Part shown: in pieces, positions 44,570-52,212 of the stretch
Layout: each line of letters starts with the position of its first letter
Numbering within the stretch: position 1 is the stretch's first letter
Assembly (NCBI GenBank): GCA_905187695.1
Contig: CAJJIY010000004.1
Coordinates: 9,961-73,960, forward strand
DNA from: an uncultured Eubacteriales bacterium
GTDB lineage: Bacteria; Bacillota; Clostridia; Oscillospirales; CAG-272
DNA length: 64,000 nucleotides
Direction: 5' to 3'
Position numbers and translations under genes: made by a program
Notes under the pieces: model-generated
The model's database searches: none
What the model was told of the DNA's origin: nothing
The model's input: only the letters and a program-made list of their open reading frames with translations

Positions 44570-46567
44570 ATGCAAAGAATCGGCGTATTTATTTGCCATT
44601 GCGGCACAAACATCGCGGCTACCGTGGATGTGAAGGCCGTGGCCGAGGCTCTCTCTCACGAGCCCGGCGTGGTTTTTGCCACAGACTATCAGTACATGTG
44701 TTCCGAATCGGGACAGTCCATCCTCCGGAATGCCATTAAGGAGTATAAGCTGACCGGCGCGGTCATCTGCTCCTGCTCTCCCCGGATGCACGAGGCCACC
44801 TTCCGCCGCGCGGCGTCCATGGAAGGACTCAACCCCTACATGGTGGAAATCGCCAATATCCGCGAACAGGATTCCTGGATACATAAAGATATGAAGGAAG
44901 CCACCGAAAAGGCCGTGATCCTCGGCCGCGCTGCCATTGCCAAGGTGCACCTCAACGCACCGCTCACGGCCGGTGAAAGCCCCGTGACCAAGCGGGCGCT
45001 GGTTATCGGCGGCGGTATTGCCGGCATTCAGACGGCGCTGGATATCGCGGAGGCCGGTTTCGAGGTCGATATTGTCGAGAAACAACCGACCATCGGCGGC
45101 AAAATGGCACAGCTGGATAAAACATTCCCGACGCTGGACTGTGCGGCCTGCATTCTCACCCCGAAAATGGTGGATGCGGCACAAAATGAAAAAATCAAGA
45201 TTTTTTCTTACAGCGAAGTGGCGGAGGTCAAGGGTTTTGTCGGTAATTTCCGTGTGAAGATCCGCCGTAAGCCCCGTTATGTGGACGAGACCAAGTGCAC
45301 GGGTTGCGGCCTTTGCACCGAAAAATGCCCGCAGAAGAAAGTGCCCAACGAATTCAACATGGGTCTGGATACGCGTCATGCGGTGTACATCCCGTTTGCG
45401 CAGGCCGTTCCGAAGGTGGCCACAATCGATCCGGACTATTGCATGATGCTCAAGACCGGCAAGTGTGGCATTTGCCAGAAAGTCTGCACGGCGGGAGCCA
45501 TCAACTATAAACAGACCGAAGAACTTGTCGAGCGCGAGTACGGCGCAATTGTGGCGGCAACCGGTTTCAATCCCATCAAGCCAACGGCTTATAATGAATT
45601 CGGGTATGCCACCTGTGCCGATGTAGTGACCTCGCTGGAATTCGAGCGGCTGATGAACGCGGCCGGCCCGACGGCGGGCACACTGCTCCGTCCTTCCGAC
45701 CGGACGCACCCGCACACACTGGTCTTTGTGCAGTGCGTGGGTTCGCGGTGCGATGCCGAAAACAAGAAGGGCAAGACCTATTGCTCCAAGATCTGCTGCA
45801 TGTACACCGCCAAGCACGCCATGCTGGTGCGCGAAAAGTACCCGGATACCGAGGTGTATGTGTTCTATATTGATGTGCGTACCCCTGGTAAGAACTTTGA
45901 CGAGTTTTACCGTCGTGCGGTCGAACAGTACGGGGTTCATTATATCAAGGGCATGGTCGGAAAAGTTGTCGAAGAGGGCGGCAAGCTGAAGGTTCAGGCC
46001 AGCGATCTGCTTTCCGGCGAGCAACTGCACATTGACGCCGACATGGTGGTGCTGGCCACCGCCGTTGAACCGGACAAGAGCGCCCGCTCGGTGGCAACGA
46101 TGCTCACCGCCAGTATGGATACCAACGATTTCTTTACGGAGGCTCACCCCAAGCTCCGCCCGGTCGAAAGCCCGACGGCAGGCATTTTCCTTTCGGGTAT
46201 GTGTCAGGGACCCAAGGATATTCCCGAAACCGTTTCGCAGGCCAGCGCCTGCGCCGCGAAGGTCATCGGACTGCTGGCCAAGGACAAACTGACCTGCAAT
46301 CCCTGCGTGGCCCATTCGGACGAAATGCTCTGTAACGGGTGCTCTTCCTGCGAGAAGGTCTGTCCCTACGGTGCTATTACCTATTCCGACAAGGAGTTCC
46401 GCGGCCCGAACCGCACCACGCTGGTGCGCCGCGTAGCCTCGGTCAACGAGGCGGTCTGCCAGGGATGTGGTGCCTGCACGGTCGCTTGTCCCTCCGGCGC
46501 AATGGATCTCAAAGGCTTCTCCAATCGGCAAATCATGGCGGAGGTTGATGCAATATGCAAGAAATAA
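44570..46567 (+). CDS. hdrA: heterodisulfide reductase subunit A-like flavoprotein
   Basis: FAD- and Fe-S-containing core subunit, the site of flavin-based electron bifurcation in known HdrABC complexes. The 665 residues contain an N-terminal IGVFICHCGTNI segment, FAD-binding GGGIAGIQTALD near residue 147, PTIGGKMAQLDKTFPT, two inner ferredoxin motifs (CTGCGLCTEKCP, CGICQKVC) and two C-terminal ones (CNGCSSCEKVCP, CQGCGACTVACP). Full length and complete Cys sets. The stop overlaps flxD by 13 bases. Confidence 0.94.
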   Translation: MQRIGVFICHCGTNIAATVDVKAVAEALSHEPGVVFATDYQYMCSESGQSILRNAIKEYKLTGAVICSCSPRMHEATFRRAASMEGLNPYMVEIANIREQDSWIHKDMKEATEKAVILGRAAIAKVHLNAPLTAGESPVTKRALVIGGGIAGIQTALDIAEAGFEVDIVEKQPTIGGKMAQLDKTFPTLDCAACILTPKMVDAAQNEKIKIFSYSEVAEVKGFVGNFRVKIRRKPRYVDETKCTGCGLCTEKCPQKKVPNEFNMGLDTRHAVYIPFAQAVPKVATIDPDYCMMLKTGKCGICQKVCTAGAINYKQTEELVEREYGAIVAATGFNPIKPTAYNEFGYATCADVVTSLEFERLMNAAGPTAGTLLRPSDRTHPHTLVFVQCVGSRCDAENKKGKTYCSKICCMYTAKHAMLVREKYPDTEVYVFYIDVRTPGKNFDEFYRRAVEQYGVHYIKGMVGKVVEEGGKLKVQASDLLSGEQLHIDADMVVLATAVEPDKSARSVATMLTASMDTNDFFTEAHPKLRPVESPTAGIFLSGMCQGPKDIPETVSQASACAAKVIGLLAKDKLTCNPCVAHSDEMLCNGCSSCEKVCPYGAITYSDKEFRGPNRTTLVRRVASVNEAVCQGCGACTVACPSGAMDLKGFSNRQIMAEVDAICKK

Positions 46568-46992
46568 AAGAATATCGGCCGCTTATTGTGGCTTTCTGCT
46601 GTAACTGGTGCTCCTATGCGGGCGCCGATCTGGCCGGTTCCAGCCGCCTTTCTTACCCGGCGGATGTCAAGATCATCCGGGTGCCCTGCTCCTGCCGGAT
46701 CAATCCGCTCTTTGTGCTCCGCGCTTTCCAGCGCGGCGCGGACGGCGTGATCATCGCGGGTTGCCACCCCGGTGACTGCCATTATACCAGCGGCAACTAT
46801 TTTGCCCGTCGGCGCATGGCATTGCTTTTCTCCATGCTGGATTATCTGGGCATTGAGCGCCAGCGCACCCGTGTGGAATGGATTTCCGCCGCCGAGGGCG
46901 CCAAATTCTCCAAGACCATGAACGAGTTTGCCGAAACCGTTGCATCTCTTGGCGAGAACAAGAGACTGGAGGATTTACGATGCAAGCAATAA
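46555..46992 (+). CDS. flxD: MvhD/FlxD-type iron-sulfur subunit
   Basis: A 145-residue MvhD-family protein carrying a [2Fe-2S] site: FCCNWCSYAGAD, VPCSCRI and GCHPGDCHY provide the Cys. In known complexes this subunit passes electrons between HdrA and its electron-input module. Overlap with hdrA (13 bases) and with the next gene (13 bases) indicates tight coupling. Confidence 0.92.
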   Translation: MQEIKEYRPLIVAFCCNWCSYAGADLAGSSRLSYPADVKIIRVPCSCRINPLFVLRAFQRGADGVIIAGCHPGDCHYTSGNYFARRRMALLFSMLDYLGIERQRTRVEWISAAEGAKFSKTMNEFAETVASLGENKRLEDLRCKQ

Positions 46993-47951
46993 TGGAAAAA
47001 CGCGCCGCCGAACTGCTTACGGACGGCACGGTCAACCGGGTGCTCGGCTGGGCGGCCGGTGAGTTCCCTTATGACATGACCCCCGCCGTCTTTCACTCGG
47101 TGAAAGAACTGGAGGACGGGTTTGTTTACAACGATTTCTGCGGTGCCAACCTTTCCAAATATCTCATCAAAGAGAGCAAAAAGGAAGGGAAGATTGCCGT
47201 GTTCCTCAAGCCCTGCGACACCTACAGCTTCAACCAGCTGCTGGCCGAGCACCGCATTGACCGCGACAAGGTTTATGTCATCGGCATTGAATGTTATGGC
47301 AAGGCCGATGTGGAAAAGCTGAAGGACATGGGGCTGACCGGTATCACCGGCATCATTCTCAAGGACGGCATTTACACGGTGGAGACCGTTTACGGCAACC
47401 GTTCGGTCAAGGCTTTTGAGGCCACCGCCGGCCGGTGCCTTACCTGCAAGAGCAAAAAACACGTGGTCTATGACGAGCTGATCGGAAACGATGGCGAGGT
47501 CGAACCCGATTGCGGCCGTTTTGACGAGGTGAAAAAACTGGAGGCCATGACGCCGGACGAGCGCTATGCTTTCTGGCGCGGCGAGCTGTCGCGGTGCATC
47601 CGTTGCAACGCCTGCCGCAATGTCTGCCCCGCCTGCTCCTGCGAGCAGTGCGTGTTTGACAACCCCGCCTCCGGCGTTTCGCAAAAGGCGGCTGTCAACT
47701 CCTTTGAGGAAAATCTGTTCCACATCATCCGCGCTTTCCATGTGGCCGGTCGTTGCACCGACTGCGGCGAATGTTCGCGTGTGTGCCCTCAGCACATTCC
47801 GCTCCATTTGCTCAACCGCAAATTTATCAGCGACATTGACAATTTCTACGGGGAATATCAGGCCGGTGCCGACCCGTCCGCCAGACCGCCGCTCGGTACT
47901 TATACCAAGGGCGATATTGAGCCGGGCGAGGCTGTGGGAGGTAATAAGTAA
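46980..47951 (+). CDS. flxC: FlxC-like 4Fe-4S electron-transfer subunit
   Basis: A 323-residue protein with an N-terminal domain like hydrogenase beta subunits (VFLKPCDTYSFNQLL, IGIECYGKAD) and a C-terminal dicluster ferredoxin part, CIRCNACRNVCPAC and CTDCGECSRVCP. ATG 46980 is chosen because GGAGG lies 7 bases upstream. In Flx complexes this type of subunit carries electrons from the NADH-oxidising flavoprotein toward HdrA. Its extra Cys (CKSKKH, CSCEQC) suggest additional cluster ligands. Assignment as FlxC rests on order and domain content. Confidence 0.82.
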   Translation: MQAIMEKRAAELLTDGTVNRVLGWAAGEFPYDMTPAVFHSVKELEDGFVYNDFCGANLSKYLIKESKKEGKIAVFLKPCDTYSFNQLLAEHRIDRDKVYVIGIECYGKADVEKLKDMGLTGITGIILKDGIYTVETVYGNRSVKAFEATAGRCLTCKSKKHVVYDELIGNDGEVEPDCGRFDEVKKLEAMTPDERYAFWRGELSRCIRCNACRNVCPACSCEQCVFDNPASGVSQKAAVNSFEENLFHIIRAFHVAGRCTDCGECSRVCPQHIPLHLLNRKFISDIDNFYGEYQAGADPSARPPLGTYTKGDIEPGEAVGGNK

Positions 47952-48979
47952 TGAAGAAAATTGCTTTGAACCAGAAAGACGCACTCCTTTCGGCCATTGC
48001 CGGAAAAGAGAAGCTCTATGTGCCGGTCGATAATGCGGTCGGCAAGGCGGAGTTCCGCCCCTACAGAGAGGGCGTAAAGATTTCCGCGGCGCTCAACACC
48101 GTGCGTTCTGCCAAGGACTTTTTCTTCCCCCAGACCGAAAACCTTATGGCTTTCAAGACCGAGGGCAAGAAAATTGAGGTGATTGATACCCGCCGGGAAT
48201 GCGAAGATTTCGTGATTTACGGCGTGCGTGCGTGCGACGCAAAGAGTTTTGATATTCTTGACCGCGTGTATCTCTCCGATCCCGTGGATACCTACTATCA
48301 GAACCGCCGGGCACACGGCACGGTGGTGACGGTGGCCTGCACGCGCCCCGCCGAGACCTGCTTCTGCGGCACTTTCGGCATTGACGCGGCCAACCCCGCC
48401 GGAGATGTGACGGTGTTTGAGACCGAGGATGCGCTTTACCTGCGCGCAAACACCGAAAAGGGCGAAAAACTGCTTGCGTCGGTGGGCGATCTTCTCACGG
48501 ACGGCGATGATGCGGCCGTTGCCGCGCAGCAGGAAAAGACCCGCGAAATTCTGAAAAAACTGCCGTTGTCCGGCCTTTCTACCAAAGGATTCGGACAGGG
48601 CAAGACCGAGGCGCTCTTCAATCGTCCCGAATGGGCCAAATTGTCCGAGGCTTGCCTGGGGTGCGGCACCTGCACGTTTGTGTGTCCCACCTGCCAGTGC
48701 TATGACATCCGGGATTTTGATACCGGCCACGGCATCACGCGGTTCAGATGCTGGGATTCCTGCATGTATTCCGACTTTACCAAAATGTCAGCCGGCCAGC
48801 CTCGTCCGACGCAGTTGGAGCGTTTCCGCCAGCGTTTTATGCACAAACTGGTCTATTTTCCCGATAAGAATGACGGGATGTTCGGGTGCGTCGGTTGCGG
48901 CCGTTGCCTGATTCGTTGCCCCATTTCTATGAACATTGTCAAAGTGATGAAAACGCTGGGAGGGGAAAAGGATGAATAA
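47951..48979 (+). CDS. flxB: FlxB/AsrA-like 4Fe-4S subunit
   Basis: A 342-residue protein related to anaerobic sulfite reductase AsrA and sulfhydrogenase beta subunits. FVIYGVRACDAKSFDILDR is the family core, then CLGCGTCTFVCPTCQCYD (near residue 236) and CVGCGRCLIRCP (near 316) bind two [4Fe-4S] clusters. It starts at the last base of the flxC stop (TAATG) and its own stop overlaps flxA by 8 bases. AsrC is absent, so sulfite reduction is not indicated. Confidence 0.87.
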   Translation: MKKIALNQKDALLSAIAGKEKLYVPVDNAVGKAEFRPYREGVKISAALNTVRSAKDFFFPQTENLMAFKTEGKKIEVIDTRRECEDFVIYGVRACDAKSFDILDRVYLSDPVDTYYQNRRAHGTVVTVACTRPAETCFCGTFGIDAANPAGDVTVFETEDALYLRANTEKGEKLLASVGDLLTDGDDAAVAAQQEKTREILKKLPLSGLSTKGFGQGKTEALFNRPEWAKLSEACLGCGTCTFVCPTCQCYDIRDFDTGHGITRFRCWDSCMYSDFTKMSAGQPRPTQLERFRQRFMHKLVYFPDKNDGMFGCVGCGRCLIRCPISMNIVKVMKTLGGEKDE

Positions 48980-49799
48980 AGAAGCATTGATACCTTATGT
49001 CGGCATCGTCACCGATATCCGGCAGGACACGCCCGATGTCAAGACCTTCCGCGTGGTTTCGCCCGAAGGGGGCAAGCTCTTCGAGCACCGTCCCGGTCAG
49101 TGCGCCATGCTGTCGGTGCCGGGGGTGAGTGAGGCGATGATTTCCATCACCTCTTCGCCCACCAACAAAGAATTCATGGAATTCAGCGTCAAAAAATGCG
49201 GCTGTCTCACACAGTGGCTGCACGCCATGGAAGTCGGGCAGATGATCACCGTGCGCGGGCCTTACGGCCGACCCTTTCCGGTGGATGACGAGCTGGCCGG
49301 CAAGGATCTGCTCTTTGTGGCGGGCGGTATCGGACTGGCGCCGCTTCGGTCGGTCATCAACTATGTGCGCGACAAACGCGATCAGTACGGTACGGTGGAC
49401 ATTGTGTACGGTTCGCGTTCCAAGGACGATCTGGTGGATTACCGCGAGATCGTGGAGGAATGGGAAAAAGCGAAGGATTTCCATGTGCATCTCACCATTG
49501 ACCGGGAACAGGAAGGCTGGGACGGCCATGTCGGTTTCGTGCCGAACTATGTCAAGGAGCTGAATCCCGACCTGAAGAAAACCGTGCTCATGTGCGGCCC
49601 CCCGATCATGATCAAGTTCACGCTGGCCGGCCTCATGGAACTCGGCTTCAAGCGCGAACAGGTCTATACCACCATGGAACTTCGCATGAAATGCGGCATC
49701 GGCAAATGCGGCCGGTGCAACATCGGCAACAAATATGTTTGCAAGGACGGCCCGGTCTTCCGTTTTGACGAGCTGGACGAACTTCCCAACGAGTATTGA
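48972..49799 (+). CDS. flxA: FlxA/AsrB-like FAD, NAD(P)H oxidoreductase subunit
   Basis: Ferredoxin-NADP-reductase-type flavoprotein of 275 residues, the NAD(P)H entry point. It has an FAD-binding barrel (EAMISITSSPT region), the pyridine-nucleotide motif VAGGIGLAPLRSV (near residue 115) and a C-terminal [2Fe-2S] site, MKCGIGKCGRCNIG then YVCKDGPVF. This composition matches AsrB, sulfhydrogenase gamma and FlxA. Read backwards, flxA-flxB-flxC-flxD lie here in the order of the known Flx module. Confidence 0.9.
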   Translation: MNKEALIPYVGIVTDIRQDTPDVKTFRVVSPEGGKLFEHRPGQCAMLSVPGVSEAMISITSSPTNKEFMEFSVKKCGCLTQWLHAMEVGQMITVRGPYGRPFPVDDELAGKDLLFVAGGIGLAPLRSVINYVRDKRDQYGTVDIVYGSRSKDDLVDYREIVEEWEKAKDFHVHLTIDREQEGWDGHVGFVPNYVKELNPDLKKTVLMCGPPIMIKFTLAGLMELGFKREQVYTTMELRMKCGIGKCGRCNIGNKYVCKDGPVFRFDELDELPNEY

Positions 49800-49817
49800 T
49801 AAGGAGACGCACGGAAA

Positions 49818-50492
49818 ATGGAAAACATGGTTAACATCTATCTTTTCGGCAAAAAGTACGAAGTACCCTCCAACCTCACCATTATGGGGGCCATGGAGTA
49901 TGCCGGATATCAGCTGGTGCGCGGATGCGGATGCCGGAACGGTTTCTGCGGCGCGTGCGCTACGATCTACCGCATCAAGGGCGACCGGGAACTGAAGGTC
50001 TGTCTGGCCTGCCAGACCAAGGTGGAAAACGATATGTACATCGCCACGCTGCCGTTCTTCCCGTTGGTCAAACAGGTTTATGACATCAACAAGGTGAAGC
50101 CCACCGAGCAGATCATGATGCAGCTCTATCCGGAGATTTATGCCTGCGTTGGCTGCAACGCCTGCACCAAGTCCTGCACGCAGGGACTCAATGTCATGCA
50201 GTATATCGCCTACGCACAGCGCGGCGAGTATGAAAAGTGCGCCGAGGAATCTTTTGACTGCGTGATGTGCGGCGTTTGCTCCTCCCGTTGCCCGGCCGGT
50301 ATTTCGCACCCGCAGGTGGCACTGCTGGCCCGTCGGCTCAACGGTAAATATCTGGCACCGGCCTGCGGACACCTTGCCGCCCGCGTAAAGGAAATCAAGG
50401 ACGGCGATTTCACCGCTTTGCTCGAAGATCTCATGCAAAAGCCGATCTCCGAAATGAAAGAACTTTACAACAACCGCGAGATTGAGAAATAA
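49818..50492 (+). CDS. FrdB/TfrB-like iron-sulfur subunit without CCG domain
   Basis: A 224-residue electron-transfer protein. Residues 1-85 form a plant-type ferredoxin domain with CGCRNGFCGAC and a later C-L-A-C ([2Fe-2S]). The second half has CVGCNACTKSC (near residue 113) and CVMCGVCSSRC (near 152) for two cubane clusters. The layout is that of succinate/fumarate dehydrogenase iron-sulfur subunits and of the N-terminal half of methanogen TfrB; the HdrB-like C-terminal half of TfrB is missing. It lies directly before the flavoprotein gene, so it is its likely electron donor. Confidence 0.88.
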   Translation: MENMVNIYLFGKKYEVPSNLTIMGAMEYAGYQLVRGCGCRNGFCGACATIYRIKGDRELKVCLACQTKVENDMYIATLPFFPLVKQVYDINKVKPTEQIMMQLYPEIYACVGCNACTKSCTQGLNVMQYIAYAQRGEYEKCAEESFDCVMCGVCSSRCPAGISHPQVALLARRLNGKYLAPACGHLAARVKEIKDGDFTALLEDLMQKPISEMKELYNNREIEK

Positions 50493-50506
50493 GGAGGGTG
50501 CTTGAA

Positions 50507-52135
50507 ATGAGTTATACCAAGGAAATGCTTGCCTCTATGGAGAAGGTGGCTGCCAACCGCGCCGCAAATGCCGCGCTGGAGCCCCGCCGTATGACGGCAG
50601 AAGAAAAAGACACCCTGCTGGAGACCTATCACCCCGATTATCGCAAGGATCAGTTCCGCGAGATCGTCGTCGGCCCCAACAAGGGTGAAAAAGCCCCCAT
50701 TGAACTGACCGAACTGCTGGAAGCCAACAGCCGGATCAAGGCGACCGATGTGGATCTGTCCCGCGTGGATTACGATGTGGATGTGCTGGTCATCGGCGGC
50801 GGCGGTGCGGGTTCTTCGGCCGCGATCGAGGCCAACGAGGCCGGCGCCAGCGTGATGATCGTTACCAAACTCCGGATCGGCGATGCCAATACCATGATGG
50901 CGGAGGGCGGCATTCAGGCCGCCGACAAGCCGAACGACTCCCCGGCCATTCACTATATTGACGCTTTCGGCGGCGGTCACTTTGCCGCCAAGCCGGAACT
51001 GGTGAAAAAGTTGGTCTGTGATGCGCCGGAGGCCATTCAGTGGCTTTCCGATCTCGGCGTGGAATTTGACAAAGCGCCCGACGGCACGATGATCACCACC
51101 CACGGCGGCGGCACTTCGCGCAAGCGTATGCACGCGGCCAAGGACTATTCCGGCGCCGAAATCATGCGGACGCTTCGGGACGAAGTGCTCAACCGCGGCA
51201 TTCCCGTGGTCGATTTTACGGCCGCGATTGAACTGATCAAGGACAGCAAGGGCGCGGTTGCGGGCGCGGTGCTCATGAACATGGAAACAAAAGAGCTGCT
51301 GGTCGCCCGTGCCAAGACGGTCATTATTGCCACCGGCGGCGCAGGCAGACTGCACTATCAGGGCTTCCCGACTTCCAACCACTACGGCGCAACGGCCGAC
51401 GGTCTGATACTGGGATATCGGATCGGTGCCAAACTGCTTTACGAGGATTCGCTCCAGTATCACCCCACCGGCGCGGCTTATCCGGAACAGATTTTCGGCG
51501 CGCTGGTCACCGAAAAAGTCCGTTCGCTCGGCGCCAAGCTGGTTAATGTGGACGGCGAGGTGTTCATGCACCCGCTGGAGACCCGTGACATTTGCGCCTC
51601 CGGCATCATCCGCGAGTGCGATGCGCGCGGAAAGGGCGTTTCAACCGGAAGCGGCCTTGGCGTGTGGCTGGATACCCCGATGATCGAGTACAAAAACGGA
51701 GAGGGAACCATTGAAAAACGGATTCCCGCCATGCTCCGGATGTTTGAAAAGTACGGCATTGATATCCGCCGCGAGCCGATTCTGGTTTACCCCACTCTGC
51801 ACTATCAGAACGGCGGTCTGGATATCACGCCGGACGGCCAGTCCACCACGGTGGAAAACCTGTTTGTCGCGGGCGAGGCTGTCGGCGGCATTCACGGCCG
51901 CAACCGTCTCATGGGCAACTCTCTCCTGGATGTCATTGTGTTCGGCCGCAACGCCGGTCAGCACGCCGCAGCCAAGGCCAAGAGCGTAAAGGTCGGCAAA
52001 CTGACACTGGCGCACATCAAGAAGTATGCCGACGAATGCCGCGCCGCGGGCATCAAAACCACGGCTGTATCTCCCAAACTGCTGCCGACCTATACGCACG
52101 GCAATCCCAACTTTGAAGGAAAGAAATCCTTCTGA
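50507..52135 (+). CDS. fumarate-reductase-type flavoprotein (FrdA/TfrA/NadB family)
   Basis: FAD enzyme of 542 residues. FAD-binding VIGGGGAGSSAAI lies near residue 98. Catalytic residues of fumarate reductases are conserved: QYHPTG (His near 319), the Arg in TEKVRSLG, His in PTLHYQNGG and Arg in GRNRLMGN. The His that binds FAD covalently in quinone-linked FrdA/SdhA is Asn here (ANTMMAEGG, near residue 128), so FAD is probably non-covalent, as in NadB and soluble enzymes. An N-terminal extension of about 90 residues is present. ATG 50507 has AAGGAGG 9 bases upstream. No membrane anchor gene follows. Fumarate reduction is the best call; L-aspartate oxidase is the alternative. Confidence 0.87.
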   Translation: MSYTKEMLASMEKVAANRAANAALEPRRMTAEEKDTLLETYHPDYRKDQFREIVVGPNKGEKAPIELTELLEANSRIKATDVDLSRVDYDVDVLVIGGGGAGSSAAIEANEAGASVMIVTKLRIGDANTMMAEGGIQAADKPNDSPAIHYIDAFGGGHFAAKPELVKKLVCDAPEAIQWLSDLGVEFDKAPDGTMITTHGGGTSRKRMHAAKDYSGAEIMRTLRDEVLNRGIPVVDFTAAIELIKDSKGAVAGAVLMNMETKELLVARAKTVIIATGGAGRLHYQGFPTSNHYGATADGLILGYRIGAKLLYEDSLQYHPTGAAYPEQIFGALVTEKVRSLGAKLVNVDGEVFMHPLETRDICASGIIRECDARGKGVSTGSGLGVWLDTPMIEYKNGEGTIEKRIPAMLRMFEKYGIDIRREPILVYPTLHYQNGGLDITPDGQSTTVENLFVAGEAVGGIHGRNRLMGNSLLDVIVFGRNAGQHAAAKAKSVKVGKLTLAHIKKYADECRAAGIKTTAVSPKLLPTYTHGNPNFEGKKSF

Positions 52136-52155
52136 AAACTGTCCAACGAGAGGCA

Positions 52156-52181
52156 CTCCGGGTGGCTTTTGCCACCCGGAG
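52156..52181 (+). terminator. hairpin after the flavoprotein gene, possible weak terminator
   Basis: An 11-bp stem (CTCCGGGTGGC paired with GCCACCCGGAG) with a TTTT loop follows the stop by 20 bases. Only a short T run appears 6 bases later, so partial read-through into the transporter gene is likely. Confidence 0.6.
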
Positions 52182-52212
52182 GCTCCGTTTTGAATTTTGA
52201 AAGGAAACTATT

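Noticed and set aside
44513..46531. A 672-codon open frame on the - strand opposite hdrA
   Set aside because: It mirrors hdrA, whose Fe-S and FAD motifs are complete. Long antisense frames are expected in G+C-rich genes with G/C-ending codons, and no motifs or ribosome binding site support it.
46980..49799. Anaerobic sulfite reductase (asrABC)
   Set aside because: AsrA- and AsrB-like subunits are present but there is no siroheme subunit AsrC; linkage to hdrABC and flxD points to an Flx module.
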